Source: JBBDNC01 sp040877875
Lineage (GTDB): Bacteria; Bacteroidota; Rhodothermia; Balneolales; Balneolaceae
Direction: 5' to 3'
DNA length: 64,000 bases
Assembly: GCA_040877875.1 (NCBI GenBank)
Contig: JBBDNC010000115.1
Coordinates: 1-64,000, forward strand
Shown piece after piece: positions 29,387 to 38,267 of the stretch. A model generated the notes under the pieces. The model was not told the DNA's origin. It saw only the letters and a list, made by a program, of their open reading frames with translations, and searched no databases. The first letter of the stretch is position 1. Each line of letters opens with the position of its first letter. The position numbers and the translations under genes were made by a program.

Positions 29387-29731
29387 GTGTCTCAACCCGA
29401 CATCACAATCAGCGACAGAGCAGCAAACCGGATTAAACAAATCAGGAAAGAACAGGAGCTTTCCGATGATACACTCATTCGTGTGTCAGTGATCAGCGGT
29501 GGCTGTTCGGGACTCACATACGACCTTGACTTTGACAGCCAAACAGAAATCGGAGAAAATGACGAGAAGTTTGAGGATAAAGGAATTAATGTCATCGTAG
29601 ATATGCGCAGTTTCCTCTATCTGGCCGGCACAGAACTTGACTTCACAGACGGGTTGAATGGCCAGGGATTTCATTTCCATAACCCCAATGCTGTCAGAAC
29701 CTGTTCCTGTGGCGAATCGTTTTCTCTGTGA
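29387..29731 (+). CDS. sufA: A-type Fe-S carrier (SufA/ErpA/IscA family)
   Basis: A 114-residue A-type carrier with the three ligand cysteines of the family, Cys40 in SGGCSGL and Cys106 and Cys108 in TCSCGESF. It delivers clusters to apo-enzymes. The start is a GTG preceded by a clear AAGGAGAT ribosome-binding site at 29373-29380, one of the few strong ones in the window. The exact subtype (SufA, ErpA or IscA) is uncertain; the suf context favours SufA. Confidence 0.92.
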   Translation: MSQPDITISDRAANRIKQIRKEQELSDDTLIRVSVISGGCSGLTYDLDFDSQTEIGENDEKFEDKGINVIVDMRSFLYLAGTELDFTDGLNGQGFHFHNPNAVRTCSCGESFSL

Positions 29732-29764
29732 TTTTAAAAATCTTATCCAATATTCCATTGATAT

Positions 29765-30289
29765 ATGACTGAGATTGTTAACAAAGTAAAACAATCCAAA
29801 CTTGAGACGGTTGACCTTGAAAAATTTTTGGAAGGGGAAACCGTAAGGGAACTCGATCTCAAGCAGTTCCTCTTCCAGGAGATGATCCTCAAGGAGAAAG
29901 ATTTCAGGGAAAATATTGAGAAGCATGACTGGAGCCGTTATGACAATACCTGGGCCGCCTTATACTGTTCAACGGATGCCATTATTCCCTCCTGGGCCTG
30001 GATGCTGATTACCGCCTACCTGCTTCCACATGCTAAAGAAATTGTCTATGGAACCGAATCGGATGCCCGACAGGCGCTGCTAATAAATAAAGTGGAAGAT
30101 TTCGATTGGGAGAAGTATCGTGATAAATTCGTTCTACTCAAAGGCTGCAGTAAAGCAAAAGTGCCAGCCGGAGCTTATCTTGAAGCGACGAAAAAGCTGA
30201 TTCCTGTCGCCGGAAAACTTATGTACGGAGAAGCCTGTTCGAATATTCCCATTTACAGAAAATCCAGAAACGGAAGTTCGAACACTTGA
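29765..30289 (+). CDS. DUF2480 protein of the suf operon
   Basis: A 174-residue cytoplasmic protein of the DUF2480 type, of unknown function. It has an internal duplication. Residues 55-100 (DWSRY ... C68-S ... P75..A78 ... P88.A90 ... Y95-G96) align with 114-159 (DWEKY ... C128-S ... P134..A137 ... P147.A149 ... Y154-G155). Each repeat keeps a Cys-Ser pair, and a third cysteine (Cys158) lies in GEACSN. It is the last gene of the suf run, 33 bp after sufA, so a role in Fe-S assembly or sulfur handling is a reasonable inference but unproved. Confidence 0.75.
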   Translation: MTEIVNKVKQSKLETVDLEKFLEGETVRELDLKQFLFQEMILKEKDFRENIEKHDWSRYDNTWAALYCSTDAIIPSWAWMLITAYLLPHAKEIVYGTESDARQALLINKVEDFDWEKYRDKFVLLKGCSKAKVPAGAYLEATKKLIPVAGKLMYGEACSNIPIYRKSRNGSSNT

Positions 30290-30398
30290 AATGTAAATAT
30301 TTTCATGCATCTGCTTGAAAACAAGGGAATTCTGATTTTGTTTCTCTGTTTATATAGATAGATGGAAGATCCGTTTCCACTCAAATACCCGACACTGC

Positions 30399-31418
30399 AT
30401 GACTATAAAGCAGAGGAAAAAAGACCATGTTGAACTCACGACATCCAGGGATGTTGCCTACCATAAATCAGCCGGTTTTGAACGATATGATTTCGTTCAT
30501 AATGCTCTTCCGGAGTTAAATATCGATGAGGTGAGCTTAACGGCTTCCCTGCTCGGAAAAAGTTTTTCATTTCCCCTGTTTATCTCCTCTATGACCGGTG
30601 GGTATACTGAAGCAGGTTCTATCAATGGCCTGATTGCAGAATTTTGCGAAAAACATCATCTTCCGTTCGGAGTGGGAAGTCAGAGAATTATGCTTGAAAA
30701 TCCCGAAGAGAGGGAATCGTTCTCTGTCGTCCGAAAAAAAGCTCCCAATACATTTATAGCCGCTAATATCGGAGGGAGTCAACTAATTGGCGGACTTGGT
30801 CAGGAGCAGATCGAGAACCTTGTGGAAACCATTCGGGCAGATGCGATCATTGTCCACCTGAACGCATTACAAGAGTTGATTCAACCAGAAGGAGATCACA
30901 ATTTTTCGGGTATCGAGGAGGGAATTGCCCAACTGATTACCCATACTCATCTTCCGGTGATTGTTAAAGAAACAGGTGCAGGCATTTCAGGAGACGTTGC
31001 CCGCAGGCTTCTTGCAATAGGTGTACGTGTGATTGATGTAGCTGGGGCCGGGGGAACGAGCTGGTCGAGGGTGGAACGACTCCGAAACGAGTCCCCCATG
31101 GAAGAAGAAACTTTTGACGAATGGGGAATTCCTACCGTTCAATGTCTTGAAGAAATCGATGATTTAAGAGAAACCTTCCGTTTCGATCTGATTTCCTCAG
31201 GAGGGATACGTACCTCTCATGATATGATGAAATCCATTGCGCTGGGAGCTGATTTTACAGCTACTGCCCAGCCCGTGATTCAAGCATTGTCAAAAGGCGG
31301 GTTGGAAAGGCTGGAAGAACTGTTTGAACGATGGAAGGATGAAGCCAGGATTATTTTAACTCTGTTAGGGTGCCGTTCCGTCAAACAATTGCGCCCGGTT
31401 CACTTGAGAAAAGTTTAA
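30399..31418 (+). CDS. fni: isopentenyl-diphosphate delta-isomerase, type 2 (FMN)
   Basis: A 339-residue FMN- and NADPH-dependent isomerase that interconverts IPP and DMAPP. It has the TIM-barrel layout of the type 2 family: N-terminal RKKDHVELT, SSMTGGYTEAG, GVGSQRIML, HLNALQELIQPEGD, VKETGAGIS, DVAGAGGTSWS, and SSGGIRTSHDMMKSIALGAD. It precedes a prenyl synthase gene, so the pair supplies and condenses C5 units. A hairpin terminator follows. Confidence 0.95.
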   Translation: MTIKQRKKDHVELTTSRDVAYHKSAGFERYDFVHNALPELNIDEVSLTASLLGKSFSFPLFISSMTGGYTEAGSINGLIAEFCEKHHLPFGVGSQRIMLENPEERESFSVVRKKAPNTFIAANIGGSQLIGGLGQEQIENLVETIRADAIIVHLNALQELIQPEGDHNFSGIEEGIAQLITHTHLPVIVKETGAGISGDVARRLLAIGVRVIDVAGAGGTSWSRVERLRNESPMEEETFDEWGIPTVQCLEEIDDLRETFRFDLISSGGIRTSHDMMKSIALGADFTATAQPVIQALSKGGLERLEELFERWKDEARIILTLLGCRSVKQLRPVHLRKV

Positions 31419-31459
31419 AAATATTCGCTTTTCGAATTTGTATATTCAAGTTTATCCAT

Positions 31460-31490
31460 GGGAGGGAAGGAACCTTCCTCCCTGATTTTA
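31460..31490 (+). terminator. intrinsic terminator after fni
   Basis: GGGAGG(G)AAGG (31460-31470), a 2-nt loop, CCTTCCTCCC (31473-31482), then tgattttatt. The stem is about 10 bp with one bulge. The U-run is interrupted, so termination may be partial. Confidence 0.5.
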
Positions 31491-31534
31491 TTGAAATTCA
31501 TTTCATTTTATAAGAATTCATATAAAAGATCTTT

Positions 31535-32521
31535 TTGAATACTATTGAAAAATATGCAGACCGTATTGAAGACGGTTTGCAGAGCATTCCTTTTAAAAAA
31601 GAACCGGCGAGTCTATACGATCCCTGCAGATATGTGTTGAAAAACGGGGGAAAGCGAATCCGTCCGATTCTTACCTTGCTGGGAGCTGGAATTTGTGGAG
31701 GCAATATCGAACACTCGATCCCTGCGGCCTTATCGGTTGAATTGGTACATAATTTTACACTTGTCCATGACGACATTATGGATCAGGCAGATTCAAGAAG
31801 GGGGAAGCCGAGTATTCATAAAAAATGGAACGAGGCAACGGCGATCCTGGCCGGCGACGAACTATTCGTGCAGGCATGCAGTCTTCTCTCAGGCTATCTT
31901 TCGGATCCCTCAGTTTCAGAGCCCCGATTCAAAAAACTATACGATACATTTTTAAATTCAATTCATACGATTTGCGAGGGACAGGCACTGGATATGGATT
32001 TCGAACAGAGAGAGAATGTCAGAACGCAGGAGTATCTGGATATGATCAGGGGCAAAACAGCTACCCTTATCGCGGCATCTCTGTGTATGGGAGGGATCAC
32101 TGCAGGTGCAGATGAAAATCAGATCGATCTTCTTGAAAATATGGGCCTCTCGGCGGGAATGGCATTCCAAATTCAGGATGATATGCTGGACGTAATGGCG
32201 GATCCTGAAAAGTTTGGCAAATGCAGAGGAGGAGATATCCGGAAGGGAAAGAAAACATTTCTGACATTACATGCGTTGGAACAGAGCAATAAATCTGAAA
32301 AACATAAGCTTCAGCAGATTTTGGATAGCCAAGCTGTCTCGGAAAACGATATCGATCAGGTAATTGATCTGTATAAAAAATACGGGGTATTGGAGACGGC
32401 CCACGAAAAAGTGAACTCATATTACCAAACTGCAATGAATTCACTTAATAAATTTGGTGATTCGACTTATAAACAGGATCTTTTCAAATTATTAAATTTT
32501 CTAAAAGACCGTGAGTATTAA
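31535..32521 (+). CDS. polyprenyl (farnesyl/geranylgeranyl) diphosphate synthase
   Basis: A 328-residue trans-prenyltransferase that condenses IPP with allylic diphosphates. The first Asp-rich motif is in LVHDDIMDQADSRRG and the second in FQIQDDMLDVMAD, and GGKRIRP binds IPP. Residues before the first DDxxD (LSVELVHNFT) set chain length but cannot be converted to a product by eye. The only plausible start is a TTG at 31535; there is no in-frame ATG in the N-terminal region. Its end overlaps the bamD region. Confidence 0.92.
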   Translation: MNTIEKYADRIEDGLQSIPFKKEPASLYDPCRYVLKNGGKRIRPILTLLGAGICGGNIEHSIPAALSVELVHNFTLVHDDIMDQADSRRGKPSIHKKWNEATAILAGDELFVQACSLLSGYLSDPSVSEPRFKKLYDTFLNSIHTICEGQALDMDFEQRENVRTQEYLDMIRGKTATLIAASLCMGGITAGADENQIDLLENMGLSAGMAFQIQDDMLDVMADPEKFGKCRGGDIRKGKKTFLTLHALEQSNKSEKHKLQQILDSQAVSENDIDQVIDLYKKYGVLETAHEKVNSYYQTAMNSLNKFGDSTYKQDLFKLLNFLKDREY

Positions 32522-32525
32522 ATTG

Positions 32526-33350
32526 ATGCGAAAGCCAGCCCTTTTATTGATTGTCGTACTTGTTATTGCTTCATGCAGAAGCCAGGATCTTATTCAACCG
32601 GGTGACTCAATACAGGTTGCTTTTGATAAAGCATACAGTTTGTATGAGCAGGAACGGTGGAGTGATGCGGCCCGAGCCTTTGAAACGGTTGTTAATATTT
32701 CAAGAGGTACGGATTTCGGTAGGGATGCTCAATTTTATCTGGCTGAAAGTTATTTTAATAACCGTCAATATATCGTTGCAGCTTCTGAATATGAACGATT
32801 TGCGAATTTTTATCCGAATGCCGAGAGAAGAGAGGTAGCAGACTTTAAACGTGCGCTTTCCTATTACCGCTTGAGTCCCCGTTATAACCTCGATCAAAGC
32901 TATACACACAGGGCGATAGAGAGATTCAGGCTGTTTATGGAACGATACCCGAATTCGGAGAGAGTGGAGGAAGTCGGTGAATATATTGAAGAACTTCGAA
33001 ACAAACTGGCACGTAAAAACTATAATGCTGCGGAATTTTATATGCGTACTGATCGCTATAATGCCGCTGCGGTTTATTTTGAAACCGTTATTGAGAACTA
33101 TCCGGAATCTTACTGGGCGGAGCGTGCTCTGGCCAGACGGATTGAAGCCTACATACTATACGCGGACAACAGTGTATCGGCACGGCAGGCTGAACGTTAT
33201 CAAATGGCTATTGAAAGTTACGAGAGATATTTACAGCTTTTTCCACGGGGTGAAAACAGGTCAAATGTCGAAGATCTTTATGATCGTGCCAGAACCGAAC
33301 TTCAAGAGATTGAGGGGGATACCGACGAGGCCACTGCAAGAAGTAACTGA
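32526..33350 (+). CDS. bamD: outer-membrane assembly lipoprotein BamD
   Basis: A 274-residue lipoprotein of the BAM complex that inserts beta-barrel proteins in the outer membrane. The signal peptide ends at lipidated Cys17 (VIASC). TPR units follow (AFDKAYSLYEQERWSDAARAFE, DAQFYLAESYFNNRQYIVAASEYERF, AIERFRLFMERYPNSE, AAVYFETVIENYPESYWAERAL). I chose the ATG at 32526. A GTG at 32511, inside the end of the prenyl synthase gene, would add 5 residues. Confidence 0.92.
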   Translation: MRKPALLLIVVLVIASCRSQDLIQPGDSIQVAFDKAYSLYEQERWSDAARAFETVVNISRGTDFGRDAQFYLAESYFNNRQYIVAASEYERFANFYPNAERREVADFKRALSYYRLSPRYNLDQSYTHRAIERFRLFMERYPNSERVEEVGEYIEELRNKLARKNYNAAEFYMRTDRYNAAAVYFETVIENYPESYWAERALARRIEAYILYADNSVSARQAERYQMAIESYERYLQLFPRGENRSNVEDLYDRARTELQEIEGDTDEATARSN

Positions 33351-33458
33351 CATACCGGATCCTATCAGGGGGGAGGGAAATAGTAATTTGCCACCGGATC
33401 AGTTCACTTACTTGTTGTGAATTTGAATTTTTTATGACAATAACTATACTCATATCAG

Positions 33459-34061
33459 ATGAAGAAACGTATCGGAGTATTGGGAGGCAGTTTCGATCCG
33501 GTTCATGACGGTCATGTTTCAATTGCCCGGTCATTTTTGAAATGCAATTTGATTCACCGCCTTTTGATTATACCTGCTTCCAGCCCTCCCCACAAACCTG
33601 GAGAATTGTCCGCTTCCTTTTCCCATCGTTTTGAAATGCTTAAGCTGGCATTTAAAAATGATGAAAAAGTAACCGTCAGTGAAATCGAAAATCGTTTACC
33701 GGATCCTTCTTATACACTGCGAACGATCCACTCCTTGCAACAAACACATCCTGATACACTTTTCTATCTTTGTATGGGAGGGGATAGCCTTGCCGGGTTT
33801 GACACCTGGTATGAATATCGGGAAATACTTAAAAGAGTTTTCCTGTTGGTTGCAGAACGACCGGATGAGGATCCTCTGCAGGTCAAGGAAGCCATTCGGG
33901 AGAAGGCGGTTTTTACAGAACATCAGCCTCTCAGGATTTCATCTTCGTCCATTCGAAAGAAACGAATGAAACACCCGGAGTTGCTGGAAACACAACGGGT
34001 GCCCGGTTCCGTAGCCAAATATATTTCTAAACATCACCTGTATCTCTCCCAAGATATTTAA
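33459..34061 (+). CDS. nadD: nicotinate-nucleotide adenylyltransferase
   Basis: A 200-residue enzyme that adenylylates nicotinate mononucleotide to deamido-NAD, a late step of NAD synthesis. It has the nucleotidyltransferase motif GGSFDPVHDGHV near the start, PASSPPHK, and the C-terminal ISSSSIRKK signature. Length matches the family. It follows bamD by 108 bp on the same strand. Confidence 0.95.
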   Translation: MKKRIGVLGGSFDPVHDGHVSIARSFLKCNLIHRLLIIPASSPPHKPGELSASFSHRFEMLKLAFKNDEKVTVSEIENRLPDPSYTLRTIHSLQQTHPDTLFYLCMGGDSLAGFDTWYEYREILKRVFLLVAERPDEDPLQVKEAIREKAVFTEHQPLRISSSSIRKKRMKHPELLETQRVPGSVAKYISKHHLYLSQDI

Positions 34062-34182
34062 ATGAGTATGAACTGAAACACATTTTTATGTACACTTGGA
34101 TTCGGTCTGGCAGGAGCGGCTTCAATATCGTCCTGTCCTGTAATTCAGATCCAATTCTCAGGTTTGTCATCTCAAAATTTTC

Positions 34183-34419
34183 TCAAAGCCGGTTCATCAT
34201 TTTCTTTTGTTTGTACATGTCCAGAATCATCCAAAAAAATGGATAAAGGGGGATGAAAACGGCAGTTATTAATTTTATGATCTTTAAATTCTCCTCTTTC
34301 TCTTTTTGCAGCCAGATGCCCGCCAGGCCTGCCATCCAGAAAATGAAAAATATAAATATTCCGAATGCAAGAAGCAGCGCCCCTGCAAATCCAAAATTAT
34401 TGTAGAAGGTTTGTAACAT
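34183..34419 (-). CDS. small membrane protein, unknown
   Basis: A 78-residue protein with two long hydrophobic helices (about 10-36 and 47-66), separated by a charged LQKEKEENLKI loop and ending in a basic KQKKMMNRL tail. I do not recognise a family. The amphipathic pattern and clean ATG make it more likely real than chance. It lies alone between nadD and der on the opposite strand. Confidence 0.5.
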   Translation of the reverse strand: MLQTFYNNFGFAGALLLAFGIFIFFIFWMAGLAGIWLQKEKEENLKIIKLITAVFIPLYPFFWMILDMYKQKKMMNRL

Positions 34420-34495
34420 GATTGAGTGCTAAAATCGTTAACTTGTCGATCTTCAACTTATTGATTTTTAATATAAGTATTTGCTTACAAAAACG

Positions 34496-35809
34496 ATGAA
34501 TTCAATAGTTTCTATAGTCGGAAGACCCAATGTTGGAAAGTCAACACTCTTTAATCGAATGGTGGGAAGCAGAGATGCGATTGTCCATGATGAATTTGGC
34601 GTCACGCGAGATCGCCATTATGGTGAGACGTTCTGGAACGGCCTCAACTTTACGGTGATTGATACGGGGGGGTATTTACCGGATGAGATGGATGTTATCT
34701 ACCAGGGAGTACGTGAGCAGGCCAATATTGCCATGGAAGAGTCAGACCTTATCTTGTTTGTAGTCGATACGGCAGACGGCGTAAATCCGCTTGATGAATC
34801 CGTTGCTCAGATTCTTCGGGAGCAAGAAAAACCGGTGTTACTGGTTGTCAACAAGGCGGACAATGAGCACCGTATGATGTCCTCTGTAGAGTTTTATTCT
34901 CTTGGATTTGATGAACTTTACCCGGTTTCAGCAATCAGCGGAACAGGTACGGGAGAACTGATGGACAAGATAGTCGACCTGTTACCGGGTCAGGACAGGG
35001 CAGAGGAAGTAGAAAGGCAGGAACCGAAAATTGCTTTTGTAGGGCGTCCTAATGTCGGCAAAAGCAGCATGGTGAATGCACTTGTAAAAAGTGAGCGCTG
35101 TATTGTAACGGAAATTCCGGGAACTACACGGGATGCAATCGATAGTGAGATACAGTATGAGGATGAAACCTATATACTTGTAGATACTGCCGGATTAAGA
35201 AAAAAAGCCAAGGTAAGGGGTAACATAGAGTTTTACAGCAATGTAAGGACAGACCGGGCACTTAGAGAGTGTGACGTTGCGATTGTGATTGTGGATGCCA
35301 TGCAAGGATTCGAGGAACAGGATAAACGAATCATACGGGAAGCCGCGAGGCTGAACAAGGGAATCATCATCGTATTAAACAAGTGGGATACCGTACCGGA
35401 AAAAGAAACCAATTTGTTCAAAGAGTTTCAGGAGTACGTGTATGAGCGTATTCCTATGATGCGGTATATACCCATTATCTCTACGTCCGCATTAACCGGG
35501 CAACGAGTGGACAGAATTCTTGAAACTGCCCGGCAAGTGATCCTGGAACGTAAGAAAAAAATAAGTACGCCGGATCTGAACGATTATCTTGCAAAATTTA
35601 TTCAGGAACGTCCATTGCCCATGAAAAGGGGGAAAAAGCTTAAAATACAATACGCGACACAAGTTAAAAGCAGTCCTCCTGTTTTTAAATTCTTTATGAA
35701 TAATCCTGAAGAATTGCCCCCGAATTATCGTCGGTTTATTGAAAAGAAGTTACGGGATCAATATCAATTTACCGGCGTGCCGATTACAATGGTATTTCGT
35801 CAAAAGTAG
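34496..35809 (+). CDS. der: ribosome-assembly GTPase Der (EngA)
   Basis: A 437-residue tandem GTPase needed for 50S ribosome maturation. Two G domains each show GRPNVGKS (P-loop), DTGG or DTAG (G3) and NKAD or NKWD (G4). The KH-like C-terminal domain ends with RQK. I chose the ATG at 34496 (MNSIVSIVGRPNVGKS); a TTG at 34481 would add five residues. Confidence 0.97.
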   Translation: MNSIVSIVGRPNVGKSTLFNRMVGSRDAIVHDEFGVTRDRHYGETFWNGLNFTVIDTGGYLPDEMDVIYQGVREQANIAMEESDLILFVVDTADGVNPLDESVAQILREQEKPVLLVVNKADNEHRMMSSVEFYSLGFDELYPVSAISGTGTGELMDKIVDLLPGQDRAEEVERQEPKIAFVGRPNVGKSSMVNALVKSERCIVTEIPGTTRDAIDSEIQYEDETYILVDTAGLRKKAKVRGNIEFYSNVRTDRALRECDVAIVIVDAMQGFEEQDKRIIREAARLNKGIIIVLNKWDTVPEKETNLFKEFQEYVYERIPMMRYIPIISTSALTGQRVDRILETARQVILERKKKISTPDLNDYLAKFIQERPLPMKRGKKLKIQYATQVKSSPPVFKFFMNNPEELPPNYRRFIEKKLRDQYQFTGVPITMVFRQK

Positions 35810-35946
35810 GGGTTAATCGGATCAAAATAAGGTTTTAATATTTCGGAAAAAGGGGTAATCTGAATTTTACCTTTGAACCGTAGTCTTTAAACGTTTATTT
35901 TCAAAAATTAAAGTAAATAACATCTACAATATTTTTACTTTTAGCC

Positions 35947-36633
35947 ATGCAAGATAATCTCGAAAAGCCTGTTTTAAATTCACTGAATAAAGATTATAAA
36001 CGAGAACGAAAACTCTCATTTTTAGAAAAATTGTATCTACCGGAGATCATCAAGGCTCTCTGGTATACCCTTAAAAGAATTTTTACACCCAAATTTACTA
36101 TGCAGTACCCGGAAGAGAAATGGGATCCTCCTGCAATCTTTCGGGGAAGGCCGGTACTCGTTGAAGATGACGGACAGGAGAGATGTGTGGCATGCGGGTT
36201 ATGCGCGAGAGCTTGTCCACCTCTGGCTATCAGTATGCAGGCCAATGAGAATTCCGATGATCCCAAAGAACGATATCCTGACTTCTTTGAGATTAACATG
36301 TTGCGATGCATTTACTGTGGGTATTGTGAAGAAGTTTGTCCTGAAGAGGCTATTGTGATGAGTAAGGATTATGATATTGTATTTGAATCACGCGAAGACG
36401 CCGTATATGATAAAGAACGTCTAATGGTCCCCAAAGAAGATCTGAAGGAACGTCTGGATTTCTTGCATGAATACAAAAACAGGCAGTTCGGGCAGTTCTG
36501 GGATTTTCAGGAAGAAAATAACATCCACTCTGTGCGGGACAGGGATCAGGACTGGAATACAGGATTATCTCTTGTAGACATGCTTGAACAGCAAAAAAAG
36601 AATGACGCAACAAAAGCTGCGTCAACCTGGTAA
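35947..36633 (+). CDS. nuoI: NuoI-like 2x[4Fe-4S] ferredoxin subunit
   Basis: A 228-residue protein with two [4Fe-4S] motifs, C80-V-A-C83-G-L-C86-A-R-A-C90-P and C121-I-Y-C124-G-Y-C127-E-E-V-C131-P. The N-terminal segment ([19 protein letters not shown]) is typical of NuoI, the complex I subunit that passes electrons to the quinone site. An acidic, charged C-terminal extension (about 150-228) is longer than the core. It is alone here, with no other nuo gene on either side, so nuo genes must lie elsewhere or this is a paralogue serving another membrane oxidoreductase. Confidence 0.85.
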   Translation: MQDNLEKPVLNSLNKDYKRERKLSFLEKLYLPEIIKALWYTLKRIFTPKFTMQYPEEKWDPPAIFRGRPVLVEDDGQERCVACGLCARACPPLAISMQANENSDDPKERYPDFFEINMLRCIYCGYCEEVCPEEAIVMSKDYDIVFESREDAVYDKERLMVPKEDLKERLDFLHEYKNRQFGQFWDFQEENNIHSVRDRDQDWNTGLSLVDMLEQQKKNDATKAASTW

Positions 36634-36691
36634 AAGACCTATCTAACTGCCAGTGATTATTACATAGATCCTTGAATGAATTTGGAAGTAT

Positions 36692-37237
36692 ATGCCCGAG
36701 CGGGAGCTTACACAAGAACAGTTTGAGCAGATCATCGAAGATGCCACCTATCTTCAGGACGAAGCTGAAGCTCTCCGGTATGTCATTGACACGATTCCAT
36801 ACGACCAAGCACCCCCGGAAGGCCAATCCATCGTTGAAAAACTTTTGTTTTTAGACCATTTACAGATCAACTATTTTCGTCCGGTTTACGATCAGGTATT
36901 AAAAAATCAGAGAAGCATTCACACGAAGACCCATAGCTATTTTGAAGAGTCGTTTCAAATAGATGAGAATAAAGCTTCTAATATTCTTAAGGTTTTAAGT
37001 AAACTGGCAAAACACAGGGCAGCTTTAATCAATGTGCTTAATAAAATACCTTTAATTGATTGGGATAGAGTTATTTATAAAAATAACAGAGAGATTACAT
37101 TAGCTGATTTTACGAGGGAGATGATTCGTTCAGATCGAAAAATACTCAAAGAAATTGCCGATTTGGTCATGATATTTCAAAGTGAAATGGAAAATCAACG
37201 GAAAATCAAATCCCGGCAGAAAAATCAACCCGAATAA
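36692..37237 (+). CDS. unknown protein, possibly DinB-like helical fold
   Basis: A 181-residue, mostly helical soluble protein. The pattern LLFLDHLQINYFRPVYDQV then HRAALINVLNKIPLIDWDRVIYKNNREITLADFTREMIRSDRKIL resembles the four-helix DinB/YfiT layout, with a tryptophan-containing mid section and a C-terminal helix. The metal-binding His triad is not clearly complete, so the assignment is weak. It follows nuoI by 58 bp and is followed 11 bp later by a membrane-protein gene. Confidence 0.6.
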   Translation: MPERELTQEQFEQIIEDATYLQDEAEALRYVIDTIPYDQAPPEGQSIVEKLLFLDHLQINYFRPVYDQVLKNQRSIHTKTHSYFEESFQIDENKASNILKVLSKLAKHRAALINVLNKIPLIDWDRVIYKNNREITLADFTREMIRSDRKILKEIADLVMIFQSEMENQRKIKSRQKNQPE

Positions 37238-37248
37238 CAGGTTCCATT

Positions 37249-37872
37249 GTGAGGAGTTCAATATTTGTCATTATTTCCTGTTATGTTTCATTAGTTATTG
37301 TTTTACTCAGGCTCAATCGCAGCCCGGTACAAATTAAAATTCTTTTAGGGGCTGCATTGATTACAAGCTCGTTCAGTTTGGGTTTGCCTCTGATCATTTC
37401 GGATTTATCGGGAGAGTTGACGAAATGGAACAGAATCCTGTCCATTACATTCACTCTGACAATCCTTTCTTTTCTTATACGTCAATTCAAGCCTGTCTAT
37501 ACACGCTACCCAGCCGTTTTTATTTATTTACCATTTCTGATCGTCCTTGTTTATCCTTTTATCAATGAGGCGCTGGTGATCGACAATATGCTGAATATAC
37601 TTCTTCAGGGGGGAGCCTTGTTGATCATAATAATTTTGCTGCTATCAATGAAGCGACAGGTCCCAAAAGCATCTGTTTTCATTGCCGGAATTTTACTCAT
37701 GTTCATTTCTTATGTTATTTATTGGTTTGTACCGGATTTAAACGAACATTTTCCCTCGATATGGAAGTTATGTTTTGGATCGGGCATACTGCTCATTGGA
37801 TTTAGAATATCCGAAGTCATTTATTACGCCGGAGCCGGAATGAATCGTCAGGAGTCTAAAGGTGTTAGATAA
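37249..37872 (+). CDS. seven-helix membrane protein, unknown
   Basis: A 207-residue integral membrane protein with about seven hydrophobic segments (near 4-20, 29-50, 61-77, 88-105, 116-132, 140-159 and 170-190). I recognise no family. The start is a GTG; there is no better in-frame start nearby. It lies 11 bp after the DinB-like gene, so they are likely cotranscribed. Confidence 0.6.
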   Translation: MRSSIFVIISCYVSLVIVLLRLNRSPVQIKILLGAALITSSFSLGLPLIISDLSGELTKWNRILSITFTLTILSFLIRQFKPVYTRYPAVFIYLPFLIVLVYPFINEALVIDNMLNILLQGGALLIIIILLLSMKRQVPKASVFIAGILLMFISYVIYWFVPDLNEHFPSIWKLCFGSGILLIGFRISEVIYYAGAGMNRQESKGVR

Positions 37873-38267
37873 AATTTATGAGGCAATACAAGGCTTGAGG
37901 CAGGTTGCCCGCTATTTCAACTCAAATAGGGGTAAGTTTATTAATATTGAACGAGCTATGCTGAGTCTTATGACAGGATTAAAGTGGTCGGAACGAGCAA
38001 TAGAACCCAATCCTTATTTTCCATCGGTAAATTGTCCGAATGCCTTTCAGGCATTATAACGGGGTGGGGGGTTCTTTGATGCTGTACCGACTCAGAAATT
38101 TAAAAAAGAAATAAGTGTAATCTATTGTTAACTTTACATAATATATATTATACGCCTTTAATTTATGTCTTTTTTGCCTTCAAGAGGTTGGATCGATAAA
38201 GATAATCAAGGTTTTCGAAGGCTGATACCGTCTCATTCGTGATTTTGAACGCAGCGGCGGTATTTAT
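37873..38267. other. 395-bp region without a convincing gene
   Basis: A 65-codon open frame starting with GTG at 37862 runs through the first part, but it overlaps the upstream gene and has no family features, and its 3' end is a hairpin (AATGCC..GGCATT, about 38039-38055). The rest, to 38267, is AT-rich and shows no promoter or terminator I would defend. Confidence 0.4.

Noticed and set aside
38039..38055. AATGCC..GGCATT hairpin as a terminator
   Set aside because: The stem is short and no T-run follows on either strand.
37862..38059. A 65-codon frame after the seven-helix membrane gene
   Set aside because: It starts with GTG inside the previous gene, has no family features, and a palindromic hairpin lies at its end. 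I treat the area as intergenic, though a small gene is not excluded.
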